Assembly (NCBI GenBank): GCA_016169945.1 | Contig: JADLSH010000236.1 | Location: 868,001-932,000 of the forward strand | Source of the DNA: Trachythela sp. YZ-2020 | Taxonomy: Eukaryota > Cnidaria > Anthozoa > Malacalcyonacea > Clavulariidae | DNA length: 64,000 bases | Direction: 5' to 3' | Shown here: piece after piece, positions 23,651-36,063 of the stretch | How positions within the stretch are numbered: position 1 is the first letter of the stretch | How the letters are laid out: each line of letters starts with the position of its first letter | Position numbers and translations under genes: made by a program | Notes under the pieces: generated by a model | Told to the model about the DNA's origin: nothing | What the model saw: only the letters and a program-made list of their open reading frames with translations | The model's database searches: none

Positions 23651-26600
23651 TTACGTCAGCATCCAAGCAACCAATGGCAAGCCAAGAATTATCACGGAAC
23701 TCCATGTTGACTTCTGAGATGTTGTTGCTTTATTAAAAGCTGAATATCCAAGATTATTATCATCGTTACTCTGGGTAGACTCGATGTAGTGATGTTCCAG
23801 TGCATTGCATCCATCAAACTGGCAGCAAACGAAGCATTTTTTCATTGATCCTAAATGGAATTTATACAATTATTATCACATTTTAATAGGTATAACTAAC
23901 GCGAGGTTAATCTAAATAGTGTGTAAATATTTGCAGCACTATCGTCACAAAGAAGTTGCATGTCAGGTGCTGTGCACACGTTTACTGATTTGTGTGAATA
24001 CGCAACGTTTTTTTTACGGATTCTCCCGGCGAATACGCACACCAAAAATACTTTCTAGAGTGGAAATTTTCGAAAACGCGACGTAAGTGTATTCGTGTGA
24101 ATACATGAAAATCGAACATCTGTAGCAGACGACGTGTGTCGCGTGTGATTCGCACACGCGCACCAGCTACTTTATGGATAAGAAGTGCACACAAACAATA
24201 TATATTTACCTTTGCATGGTGCTGCTTTTGCCTTCTGACATGTTTTATGATTTGAGCAGCCCATTTCATAAATAACGCCACGTGAGCTACTGTGGAAACT
24301 TTTTGTAAAACAAATATTATTCAGGCCGCTGTCACATTTCTTTAACGTTGCTTTACTCACACAGTCTTCGTACGAGGAGTTGCTGGAACAATGATGGCAT
24401 TTGGGATACATTGTGTGCGATGGATGATTGATGCTGCCTTCTTGATACGATTCAGTCCTGGAATTAAGGAGAATATTGCAGACCATTAGAAGCTACACAG
24501 TGTTTCAAACAACTTTCTCAAGCTCATTAATAAATCATGAGTGAAACACAAAAGAAATCAACGGCTTATCATTGTCGCCGTATCATAGCAATAAACGTCC
24601 ATAAATTTCTATTTACAACACCAAAAGAAACGAAGCGCGAAGTTTTAAACACGGAAATATATAACACAGCATGACCGGAAGGCTGTAAAATGGGGACAAC
24701 ACTCTGGCTTTTCTCAATTTTCTTGCCAGCGTGAACAAGGACGGTGGAACGACCCGACTCTGAAAGTTCGTGTCGTGTATCGCCGTTCCACCGTAATTGT
24801 TTGTGATGGATCAATCTATATCTTCATTCACAGGACCTTGTTATAACTGTGAACGAGTCAAGAGTTGAATAGAATGAACAGAAAGAACATGTATACAAGA
24901 AAACAATTAAGAATTTAAGGAACGATGGATGAACACAAATACAAAGTTAATATTACTTACTGTTCAGTATGAGCAGCATGATGCTTATTGTATTGTATTT
25001 TATTATGAATTGGACCAAGACTCCATGGTTCTAGAGGTTGAACTTTTTGTGTTCCTCTGTCAAGATCGTCCTCTGTTATTTTCTCAGCCTTTTCTAAAAT
25101 AGTTGGCTTTACTTCTGACTGATGATGCTTTTTGTTGTCTTTTTGTTCTTCGTGCTTTTCTGTCTCCTTTACTTTGGAGGAAATTTTTGAAGACGACTTC
25201 GTTGTTTTGGAAACATCATGAGATACCGATGATCTTTCATCCTCATTCGATTTTGTTTCTTTTCCTGATACCACTTGCTCTATTTTTTGATGAACAGATA
25301 AATCTTAAAGATAGAAACTTCATTTGATGTAATTTGTTAAATATCTGATGAATGTTATGAGCATTTATAGTAAGGTTTGAATCGATGTTGGTGTGATGCG
25401 TATATGAGTGCAGTGTATATAACCCATTGTATTGTCCAGGAACAGTGTCGGGAAAATTAATTATTTCCGGTGTGGGGGGAGGGGGGCAAAGCCTGCTAAA
25501 TTTCCGACAAAATCCCCATTTGCACTAAAAATAGGCTTTTTAGCCCTTTTTTGGTAAAAATTCCCAACAAATTATCTATATTTTCCGTAAAGGTAGGGGA
25601 CAATTTCCGCCACTGTCCAGGAATGAGTCAAATTGGTTCCGCACTCAGACAATGGTGATATTGCTACGTGATGGTCTGTGAACATATCAATCTACAGGGA
25701 CCTTGAAATGAACAAATGTTGAGTTATTCCATGCAGTGCAGGGTAGATGTGTATATAATGAACTGCGAAAATTAATAACTTTTCAGTGTATTTGCTGCAA
25801 GAGAGTAAATGAATAAGATGATGCATCGATATTTTTTGTATATTACAGATGATGTACCCCATGCAACCTGTACTCATGTTTTTCGTACCTTGATTGTCTC
25901 TTTTTGATTCTCGTTTTGGTTCTAAAAGCTCGTTTGCAGCTCCCTTGGGAAATGTGAAGAAGGAAATGGTGTAAGGATGAGGTTCTGTTTCGGCAGCTAC
26001 TCCATCTCGCTTTGGCTTGCTTCGTGAGCTTGTTCCGCATTCGACATAGTAAACTACATGAAAACAGGAAAGAAAATTTCAATTTGACACAATTTGAGCA
26101 TTATTGAAGGACACAAAGCGTGCAATATCCCATGGTGCACGTGCAGAATTACGTTTTTTATCAAGTTCATGTGAACAACATTAAAGAATAAAGGTATAGA
26201 TGTTGCAAGGTGTGGTGTTTTCCCACACTCGTACTTTCTGAGGCCGAACAATATCTACGTTAAGCTCATATTAATAGCGCTATTCACTAGTAGAAATGTA
26301 TGCTGAAAAGCTGCGAAAATAATAATATGGAGGATCCTATGCACAAATACAATAAATATAAGAACTCTAATTTACAGAGAATATAACTCTGGATTATACA
26401 AATCAACGCCAACTGTAGTATGAGGTACCCCTGTGTTCTAGCGTCCCAATGCATGCTGGGCACACGTGTAAAGCCATATTGTATATATTTGACATTAAAG
26501 TTGTTGTTTACTGTATAAACACTTCTAACACTCTCGGCACGGTAGCCTCCTCCGCAGGCAACTCTTCGTAAACGCCAGAATTGTGCAATACTTGGCAAAA

Positions 26601-29600
26601 ATTGCGCAATTTCAGACCAGCTCCAATTATCCCTCACTATCCACTGTTACTCCCTCATGCCTACGAAATTATTGCGTAATTCTGCCGTTTTCCACCAAGT
26701 TGCCTGCGGAGGAGGCTAGGTACTACATGGTGGCAGCGGCCAAAAAAATAGCAAAAATGGCAGAAGATGTACAAGGAAATGTGTCCCAGGCATCAAATAT
26801 CCCGATTCCGGAATTATTCGACGGTGGGAATGGCCCAAAACAAGCCGATCTGTGGCCGAAGTGGATACGATGTTTTGAACGCTATAGCATTGGGCTCTTT
26901 CTCGATATATGAGCAACCGAAATAGGCCGAACAGATATGCACACTACTATATTCAATGGGGGAATGCGCTGATGATATTTTGAAAACCCTAGAAATCGAC
27001 GAGGACAAAGCTTCGTACGATGAAGTCAAGAAGGCGCTTGATAATCATAACCGGAGGGTGCAACGTCCTGGTGAACCAGTGGATACGTTTATACAAGACC
27101 TCTACAAGATCGCAGCCGACTGTGAGTACGGATTATTAAAAAATGAATTAATCAGAGATTGCAGAGGTTGTTGTAGGGGTTGTAGACGATTCACTCTCTG
27201 ACCGCCTACAGTCGAAATCAAAACTTACCCTAGAAGAAGCAGTACAGCTGGCCCGTCAGGCTGAGGAACGCAAACAAAATAGGGATGTAGTCAGGGGGAC
27301 ACCACAAAGTCTAGTGATGTAGGTTATGTCAAAAGTGGATCTCAATCTAATCCAGGAACCGGTATATGTCATTAGGAACCAGCGCTGCTCCCTGTTAAGC
27401 AAGAATGTCTGTGTACAGTTGGGCCTGGTCCAATTAAATGATGTAGGGGAAGTTATTCAGTCACCCCCAGACTTTCGAAAGGAGTTCCCCAAACTATTTG
27501 AAGGGTTAGGCAAGCTGAACATGGAATACCACATAACAATGTGTGACGATGCAGTCCCAGTTTGTCTGTTTAACCCCAGGAAGGTCCCCCATCCCATGTT
27601 ACCGAAGGTCAAGGCCGAGATAGGGTCAATGCTCAGGCAGAATGTTATCTCACCTGTTCCCACTGAATGGTGCTCGGGTATGGTTTGTGTCCCGAAAGAA
27701 AATGGTAATGTACGCATCTGCGTTGATCGACCTCACACAGTTAAATAAGGGGGTTAAACGTGAAGTGCACCCAATGCCATCTGTAGATGAGAGTCTCTCC
27801 AAACTGGGGCAGAGAAAGGTCTTCAGTAAGCTTGATGCTAACAGTGGGTTCTGGCAGGTCCCACTGGACGAACAATCGAATTCTTGACAACATTTATAAC
27901 TCCATTTGGTAGATTCTGTTGTAACAGGTTGCCATTCGGGATTAGCTCTGCTCCTGAGATATTTCAGAGAACCATGTCTGGGATCCTAGAAGGCCTCGAG
28001 GGAGTGATCTGCCAGATGGACGACATCTTGATTCATGGGAAGGACCAACCACAACATGGTGAGCGAGTCCGCGCTGTACTTCGTCACATTCAAGATGCAG
28101 GTTTGACATTGAACGACAAGTGCGAGTTCAATAAAGAGTCCATCAAGTTTCTAGCTCATGTGATTGACGGTCTGGGCATCCATATTGACCCAGACAAAAC
28201 GACAGCCATAGCCAAGTTCCCGACACCTAGGAATGTCACAGAGCTTCAACGGTTCCTAGGGATGGTAAATCATGTTGGCAAGTTCGTACCACGACTCGCA
28301 GATCTGAACGAGCCACTTCGCCAGTTTCTCCACAAGGATGCCATGTGGACATGGGAAGCAGCTCATCAACCTGCATTCTTGCAGGTCAAGGAAGTGCTGA
28401 TGTCATCTGAGGTGCTGGCTCGCTATGACCCAGAGAAGGAAACCATAGTCGCTGCCAATGCTTCAGCTATTGATATAGGAGCAGTCCTTATCCAGATACA
28501 AGAGGACGGAAACAGTAGTCCCGTTTATTACGCCTCTCGCTCACTATCAGAAACGGAAAAGCGTACGCACAGAGTGAGAAGAAGAAGGAGCCCCCGAAGC
28601 CGCGACTTGAAATTGTGAGAGGTTTGTGCAGAATACATCACCGCATATAGAACGAAAGACAGACAGATCACAAACCTCTCACAACACTGTTTAACACGAG
28701 TTTAACAAAATGAAGTTGAATGTGAAGAAAACGAAAGATATGTGGATTTGTTTTGGGAAATCTATCCCACAGCCACCCAATCTGTACATCGCGGATAATA
28801 TGATCGAAAGAGTAGATACATTCAAGTTGCTTGGTGTTGGCTGTCAAAGTAATTTGAAATGATATTCTCACATTAAAGAAATTACCCGTAAAGGAAATAG
28901 AAGATTACATTTTCTAAGGCAGTGTAGGAAGGCTCACCTTCCTACAGAAGTTGGTCTTGCAACTTACTGCACCAAAATTCGACGCTTGCTTGAATATGCT
29001 GCACCGGTTTGGGATGGCCTGCCTCTCTATTTAGTGAACGACCTTGAACGTATTCAAAGGAGAAGTCTGCGCATTATTGGTGTGCCGGACGACGCACTTC
29101 CTTCGCTTAGCGAAAGAAGAGAGAAACTAACTCTTCGAGAAATTGAGGCAATTATTCGTGATACAAACCACCCCTGTCACCACCTTGTCCCTGTTGCATA
29201 TAAACATGACTATTCTACTAGAATTAAAGAAAATAGTGCTAATGTAGGTAACATTATATCTAGAACTGAAAGACATAAATCATCTTTTATGCCTCGGGCA
29301 ACTGACCTTTTTAACAACAAACTTTAAACTTTTATTGTAAATACAGTAGATAATTCATAATTTTAGATTGATATTGTAAGTTCACTGTACTTTTCTACTT
29401 AAGGTGGATTATTATTAAAGCTCTATATTATAGAGCTGTGTAAGATTCCTTAACGCATACAGCGGTTTCGGCTCTGTCTCATGAGGTTTAACCCACACGT
29501 AGTTTATGTCCCAGGTAAACAGCAGCTTGCCGCGGATGCCTTGTCCAGAGCTCCAGTCGGAAAACCAAAGCAAGAAGACCGAAATCTTGTTGAGGAAGTT

Positions 29601-31884
29601 GAAAGCTATGTAAGCAACATGTTAGGTACACTCCCAGCAATCCCGAACCGTCTGCAGAAAATACGGGAAGCACAGAAAGCGGATGAGGAGTGTATACTGA
29701 TTCGAAAGTATTGTATGCAAGGTTGGCCCGCCTACATGCCTCACCAGCCTCTGATGCAACCCTACTGGGAGGCACAGAGTAGGCCCTTCCCGATTGTGCT
29801 AGTACAACTGGCACATTATGCACATAGCAATGCTTGTTTCCCCCCAAAATTATGCTCAAATTTATGCTCATTTTTCAAAATCATTCTCAAAATTGATGAT
29901 TGATGAAAAAAAATGCTTGAAAGAAACACATCAACATATGGCACAACACACACAACATGTGCTTTTCGTTAACTAACGCTTCATGCAATTATAACGTTAA
30001 GTTTTAAAATGTTGTATATATTTTTTTCGCTTGCCTGTTTTGTTTTTTAAGTGCTTCCACACTTTCCACTCTGTTTTTATATTTATTATCGGATTATCAG
30101 ATAATAAAATTAGTAAAACGTACTTTATTTTTTTACTTTGGGGAAATATAAGATGAAATATAAAATCCAAAACCTATTTAAAAACTCACTAAAACTCATG
30201 AAAACCTTTAATATTTTTTTTTTTGCCTTTATAATTCAAAAATTCAGATGAATTGAAAATTAAATCTTTTAAAAATGCTTGCAATTAAATTGAAAAAAAA
30301 AATAAAAAATGCTGAAAAATTATGCTAGCACAATATGAAAAAACCTAGCACAGAGCCACCTAACAGTCGTCGATGACCTTCTGTTGTACGACGAGCGCAT
30401 CGTTATCCCAAGAGCCATGAGGTTAGACATCCTCGATTGCATTCACACTGGCCACCTCGAAATAACCAAATGCCGAGCTCGTAACTCTGTCTGGTGGCCA
30501 GAACTATCAACCACTATTCAAGAGATGGTTTCTAAGTGCAGCACCTGTGTGAAGGTCAAGCAAGACCAAAAGGAACCACTCATGTCGAGCTCGTTCCCAT
30601 CACGCCCATGGGAACGAATTGGTACGGATCTCTTCGATTTTCAAGGTAAAACTTGTACTACAGGCTACAAGATATTTTACCACACAAAATCATGAATGCT
30701 TCGTGAATAAAATAGTAAATGGCCGGGAGATATTTTTTAACATAAAAGTTGTTTAATTAAAAACAACATATTATTATATTTATTAAAGTCATAATAGCCT
30801 AATTGTATTATACAAAAACAAGTTTAAAGCAAATAAAAACTGCTATAAAACTATCTGAGCGAGTTCTTTGATATTGCCATTGCCACATTGCCCATTGCCC
30901 ATTGCATGGACTCGCGTACAAAAGTACTGAATAAAATATCACAATTAAATGAGTTTGCAGTCGCCTGGACAACAATATTTTCACACCAATCCAAGATAGT
31001 CTAACCAAGAAGATATCATAACATATTTAATATATTGTTCAGGATCACAGGATAACATCTAAATCAATTTCCATGTCACGCAATATTGCAATTTTGATTT
31101 GAAGATTGCTCTGAGCAATTTGCAACCGACGCGAACAAATTGCAAATTGAAATTCACAACCCGGGATCGATTGTATAAAAAAGTAGTTAAAATTAACTAT
31201 AGTTAGTGCGAAAGTTAACCAATCAGAATCGCGAATTTTACAGTTAACTACTATTTAACTACAAAACGGGTAGTTAAAATGTAGTTAAGACTTTTATACA
31301 ACCGGCCCCAGGTGTGTAAACAAACCCTCTGATTGGCTTCTAGCAAAAGAAGAAACCAATCAAATGCTCCGAGCAATTGGATTGGAGCTTACTTTTCGCT
31401 AGTCGCCAATCAGAGGCTTTGTTTACAGAACTGGTTGTGAATTTCAATTTGCAATTTTTCGCAAGAGAACATCCGGTTTGACTGTCAAAACAAAAGGACA
31501 AACCGCCGACGCCATTAATTTGTTGTTTTTGCGTACAGCCCGCAAGCGGGGTAAAAACTAAATCCAGCGGCAAATTGGGGTAAAACTTTTTAATTGGGAT
31601 AAAACGTTTTAATTGGGGTAAAACTTTTTTAACCCAGATTAAATTAGGATGCTCCCAGCAAGCTTCGCTGGTGCTCGCTTGCTGGTCGCAATAAACTATA
31701 TAGAATTTTGTTGCCAGAAATATTTATGTTTCAAAAGTCTATTAGTCATAGTATAAATCAGGTTATTAAATACAGTCTCAGTTGTGAATAAAGACAATTT
31801 TTTAAAAGGAAAAATATTACTAAAAAATGTTCTATCCCTACCTGTTAAAGTCCAAAGAAGAAACACAAATATATTCTTATCCAT
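23651..31884 (-). CDS. Secreted Ly6/uPAR (LU) domain protein, probably GPI-anchored
   Basis: Five exons, read downward: 31842-31884, 25889-26053, 24961-25303, 24210-24457, 23651-23850. Phases (1, 1, 2, 1) agree at every join and give 332 residues without a stop. Exon 1 encodes a signal peptide (MDKNIFVFLLWTLT). Exon 2 is a basic, Pro/Glu-rich segment. Exon 3 is about 114 residues of Lys/Glu/Ser-rich, probably disordered linker. Exons 4-5 encode one LU three-finger domain (about 204-282) with 12 cysteines, opening CHHC and closing with the family signature CCQFDGCN. The last 15 residues (SVIILGLPLVAWMLT) fit a GPI-attachment tail. LU proteins act at the cell surface, often by binding partner proteins; this partner is unknown. 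Intron 1 is 5.8 kb and holds an opposite-strand Gypsy relic. The long linker before the LU domain is unusual, and exon 3's acceptor is the least certain border. Confidence 0.75.
26414..26727 (+). repeat. Probable 5' LTR of the Gypsy element
   Basis: It starts TGTAGTA and ends TACTACA, an inverted-repeat pair with the TG...CA termini of LTRs, and is followed at once by a plausible primer-binding site. ATTAAA near 26494 could be its polyadenylation signal. A 176-bp palindromic element sits inside it. No 3' LTR partner is visible. Confidence 0.55.
26543..26718. mobile_element. TAGCCT-ended palindromic element inside the LTR
   Basis: The ends are inverted repeats: TAGCCTCCTCCGCAGGCAA on the left and its complement on the right. 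Inner sequence also partly pairs (GAATTGTGCAATA against TTGCGTAATTC). The terminus resembles the elements at 7280 and 46987, but I find no target-site duplication. Confidence 0.55.
26728..26739 (+). other. Primer-binding site of the Gypsy element
   Basis: TGGTGGCAGCGG directly follows the LTR end. TGG pairs with the CCA tail of a tRNA, as expected for minus-strand priming. Confidence 0.55.
28613..28684. repeat. Inverted repeat beside the non-LTR insertion
   Basis: TTGTGAGAGGTTTGTG at about 28613-28628 has its complement CACAAACCTCTCACAA at about 28668-28683, with a loop near 40 bases. It lies at the broken junction of Gypsy RNase H and the inserted fragment. Confidence 0.5.
28690..29450 (+). 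mobile_element. CR1/jockey-like non-LTR retrotransposon 3' fragment
   Basis: The translation carries the C-terminal end of a non-LTR ORF2: a KMKLNVKKTKDM segment, then FKLLGV, then LEYAAPVWDGLP and LERIQRRSLRIIG, ending at a stop near 29327 followed by an AT-rich tail. It interrupts the RNase H part of the Gypsy element. One in-frame stop near 28860 shows it is dead. The motif matches the end of the minus-strand relic at 17540-19045, so both belong to one family. Confidence 0.75.
29780..30347. mobile_element. Non-autonomous hAT-type element in the Gypsy integrase region
   Basis: 568 bp, flanked by an exact 8-bp duplication GCACAGAG (29772-29779 and 30348-30355). Its ends are imperfect inverted repeats that share TAGG and an inner ATTGTGCTAG block. 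It is strongly AT-rich and has no transposase frame. Removing it with one duplication copy would leave the host reading frame in register, which shows it landed in an intact frame. Confidence 0.85.
31135..31460. mobile_element. Nested MITEs in intron 1 of the LU gene
   Basis: Outer ends GCAAATTGAAATTCACAACC and its complement (near 31430-31455) enclose an inner element (about 31161-31310) with GATTGTATAAAA...TTTTATACAACCGG ends and TAGTTAA blocks. Confidence 0.55.
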
Positions 31885-33520
31885 TTTTATTTCAGTCGTT
31901 AAGTCTACAAAAATTGGTAAGTTTTGAGAGCAAAGAACGAATCATTAGCTAAACTAGAACTGCTGATGCAAAACAAAGCACCTGTAAAGTTTATGTAACA
32001 CGTGAATACACGTGAATGGTTAAATGTTAAAACAAAACCGAGTGGACTGGGTGCTACTCCATAAAAATTCGGTCAAGCCTTGGGCTTGGGCTTGGGAAAC
32101 AGGGTTGGTAGATTGGCCTCGAATTTGGCTCTTTATTTTTCTTTTGGCCGCGAAAAAAAGTTTGGCCTTTCGGCTTCTTTTTGACCTCTTCACATTTATG
32201 AAACATTGATTGTATGAAAATCGATTGCATTTTCAAGAAATGTCATTGTCAGAAAGAACCTGGTTGTAATTCAACCCAATCAGAATTGATGAAATTCGAT
32301 TCAGCCAATTGTAAGGTTGATAAACATAACCAATCATAATTCAGCATAGCACTGCGTTCGCAGAGGTTCGAATTTGGGTTATTTTTGACCGAACAATGTT
32401 TGGCCTCTTTTGTCAAATTTTGGCGACTTTTTGCATGGTATTTGGCTCCGAGCATGCGCTGACCAACCAACCAACCCTGCGAGGAAGCGCTGAACAACCA
32501 AGCCTACCAACCCTGTTGGGGAAAGTTTTAGGCAAAATATATTGCAACGACGTTTGGAAATTTCAATGTTTTTCGAATGTTTCCCCGTTTGCTCACCCTT
32601 GGAAATATTGTTTCGGAAACAAACAACTTCTTTGCTCACCTTCGAAAAACATGGAAAAACCCATTTTTCCGCAACAATAATGACAATGTTTCTTATAAGT
32701 TAGTTTGCCCAGGTCGTCAATCAATTACCGATGCATGCGCTATGCTATCTCATGGGTATCCATGTTATACATAGTGTATCACGAATTTGATTGTAAAAAT
32801 GGACATTTATAATAAAATGAGGAAAAAGTGATTTGTTTGATTCACAAGTATGGCTATTAAAATATTTTTTGTAATCTTTTCTGTATCTATTTTTACCCCG
32901 ACCTGCAAGATCGTAATTTTATTGTTAATTACGATACAAAGCATTCCGAAACTTGTTGGTCAACTCATTTGTTAATTTTGAGCAATTCATTTGATCAAAA
33001 CCTCATGAATTTGAGAGATTTCCTTTAAAAGTAAATGTATCCAATATAACTTATCTTTTATTTTACTAAAAACAATTTGGTAATTATATATTGAACGACT
33101 TTAAGGCCTGCAGGGCAAACATTGCTGTGGGATCAGACCATGCATGGGTATACAAGGTTCGGTTGTGGAACAGGATCATATGAAAATCTTATGATTTTCT
33201 TCAAATGTTTCCTAGTATATTCAGAAATATTTTATTCTGCGAGTGTCATAATTGTCTCGCAGATAGTGTTTTTAGATAAGTAATTTATTCGACAGGCAAA
33301 TGTTTCTGGAAAATGTTCCTGGTTTGCCCTGCATCGGTAAGGTCTGTGCACAGATATACTGTAGAAATTTCACTGTAACCAATTTTTTTAAATGTCTTCC
33401 TCATATGAGCTTATCGAGCATCAAAACCTTGATATTAACTAGAACAATGCAATGTGTTGATCTTTTCATTGCGAGTATGTAGAATTGAGGCAATATAATT
33501 AAAGCGCGCAAAACCTATAC

Positions 33521-33986
33521 CAGTGAATGAACATTTTATATTCTCTAGCTTTATGTTTTAGTCTTCATCAGGGATGATGCTAGGTTACATTTTAAGGATA
33601 TTTATAAGTGAAGATTACCTTGTCTGTAAAGTAATTTGATATTATATACATTAAAGAGATTCAGACAAAGAACAATTTAATTAAATATTATGACTGGATA
33701 TTTTTGATACTTCCAGAATTTATATATAACTCTAAGGTTTTAGACTGATTTGATCATTGTCGTTATATTTAGAGTCGCTTGCGCCATTCGACATTTTAAA
33801 CCTGAACGTAATCACGAACTAAAGCACAAAAGTTAATATAACTTGTTCTTCAACTATGTATTCTCATAACAAATTACTTTAAAATATCCTTGTAATGTAA
33901 CCTGACGATGACTGTAAAACATTCCTGACGATGACTGTAAAACATAGTGCAAAGCTAGAGAATATTAATTAAAATGTTCATTCTCG
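33521..33986. repeat. Foldback repeat with arms of about 110 bp
   Basis: GAATGAACATTTTATATTCT then CTAGCTTTATG at the left is mirrored at 33950-33986. Inside the right arm, CCTGACGATGACTGTAAAAC is duplicated in tandem. Confidence 0.6.
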
Positions 33987-35639
33987 AAGTTACCGTTGTT
34001 TTGTATATTTTGTATATCAGTGAGCAATTAGCAAAAGTGACTCTACTGAGCTAAATTATGAATATAAGTACTACGTATACAATTATATATCATAACATTG
34101 AGCATGTATTTTTCCCTCTATATAATTATAAACAATCTGTCAAGTGTAATAACCTCTATATATTTAAATGGTCTTATCAACTATACAAGGGAAAACACAC
34201 ACCTACCTTAATATATTACTGACCACTTCTGAAATCAGTTAAAACTTTGGCACTATATGCCATGGGTATCGCAGTTGTTGCAATATTTTCAATAATATTT
34301 ATAAAGAAGAATAAAAGAGTTTTTGTTGTGATTTAGTTATGTTTTCACTTTGCTTATAAAGATGTGATTATTGTGTGAACAGGTGGCCATACTACTTTTG
34401 GCAGGTGATACACATATTTGGGTGCGGTAAAGAATACAACTCCGCGGGCAACTCTGCATGGGGAAACTGCGGAATCAAGCGATATGGCAGTCCAAGTGGG
34501 TGGTAACAGGGGATTATTAGGAATAATTCAGGCCCAAATATTCAGGCCGTAATTTCGCCTGTTGCTACCATGCAAGTGGTTTGTGGAGCAAAGGGTCAGG
34601 GATGATATAACATTTCTTAAGTTAAAACAGAGCGCCATTCTTATCAAGTTCACTTCATTATAATTGTATCCTTTTACAAAAATAGACATCTAAATATATT
34701 TAATTTTCGTTCAATGGTCTTTGTGTTTGATTCTTTAATTTTTCTCAAATCAAGATGGTATTACACACATAAATCGCGATTAATGTTTTCACAGTGAAGC
34801 GTGTTTTCAGCTATAGGTCGAATTCGGAATGAAATTTCATTATGTCCATCATCATGCAACAAACGTGATTGCATGCATGCGTTTGTCAATGCATGCATTT
34901 GAACGATTATCAATTATGAACAATTATGAGTCAATAAAATTACAGGGAGAGACTGGATACTCCCTTGTAGGACCCTAAATTTGTTGCGGAGAGACTGAAG
35001 ACGTTAACGTTCGTTGGTCTTCACATAGGACCTATGTCCTGTTGACCATACCCTCAACCATACTTAAGACTTTCATTGTTTCTATTTTAAACCTGTATTA
35101 ATCTTTTGTATTCTTATATGATTGTAAAGTAAATATATAGAAAAAATAGATGATGAAAGAAACTTCATTACTGTAAACTAGCGGCTTTATGGAATGGACC
35201 CCTTTGATCCAATTATCGAATTTCTGGGAAGCCTGGACAAAGAGAGTTTATTGCAGAAGTTTGGGAAGAATAAGATTAATACGTTCATTAATACATCTAT
35301 CATACGTTCCTTTAGTCTTTACTGAGTGACGTAAACTTGATGAGAGTGATATGAAAGACTTAAGTAAGATGCATATGAGGAAAAGAGACAAGATATCACT
35401 GCATGAAATTTCTGGTGGGTTCATTTTTAAAACATGCATCTTCATTCGTAGAGGAATCTCGCTAGTCTAATTAGCTCATCATTTATAGTATGACATTCAT
35501 CAGTGGAATATTGTTTGCAATTTGAATATATTGGTAAAGTTCAGGAGGATTCTTATCAGTTATATAGACCTGGAACGAGCGGTATTCCACAAGCTTATTG
35601 TGAGGTATAAGTGAGACTGCTTACAGTGAGACGGCGTTA

Positions 35640-35711
35640 CAAGCTGCACTGACGAGCCGTTGAACGGCGAAACATGCATGTCTGCAGATTTGACTATATA
35701 TATATATATAT
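35640..35711 (-). repeat. Partial inverted copy of the 12574 repeat
   Basis: TGACGAGCCGTTGAACGGCG followed by the same CATGCATGTCTGCAGATTTG block and a TA run. Confidence 0.75.
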
Positions 35712-36063
35712 GTTTCCTAAAACGATGTACCGGTCCCTACCTCCATGCACCTATGGTTGTTTCCAATCCATCTCGATTTCTGGGTTACCGTAAGAAGATT
35801 TACATATAACAAGTCGAAAAAAATCAACAATTTTACTATGAAAGATTGGTATTCTTAATCAGCTATCGTATATTTCTGCCATACATCCGGGTCAAATATA
35901 TAGTATTAGTAAATAATATTAGTATTATGGAACACCAGAAATCTACGCTACAATTATGAAGTTAATAATTCATAAGCATAACACAATTTCCTTCTAAGTA
36001 TTTGACTGGTATATAGATAGCTACGTACAAATCAATAAATGAAACTATATTTACATTACTACA

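Larger units (their letters stand above)
26414..30695 (+). mobile_element. Degenerate Gypsy (Metaviridae) LTR retrotransposon
   Basis: A broken copy in intron 1 of the LU gene, opposite strand. Order: probable 5' LTR (26414-26727, ends TGTAGTA and TACTACA), primer-binding site just after it, gag-like frames (about 26728-27310), then reverse transcriptase fragments (27326-28560), RNase H remnants, the RNase H-integrase tether (about 29455-29770) and the integrase zinc-finger part (30366-30660). The reverse transcriptase active site reads QMDDILI, as in K02A2.6-like elements. It carries internal stops and frameshifts, the protease region appears deleted, and the integrase core and 3' LTR are absent. 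Three insertions interrupt it: a TAGCCT palindrome in the LTR, a CR1-like fragment near 28690-29450, and a hAT-type element at 29780-30347. It cannot be active. Confidence 0.85.
32000..36063. other. Long non-coding stretch upstream of the LU and MFSD6 genes
   Basis: It separates two divergent genes and should hold both promoters. Apart from the foldback at 33521 and the repeat piece at 35640 I see only AT-rich sequence and a partly inverted GGGTTGGTAG-type repeat (about 32100 and 32510). No supported exon. Confidence 0.4.

Noticed and set aside
29488..29871. 127-codon minus-strand frame
   Set aside because: Shadow of the Gypsy tether region on the plus strand.
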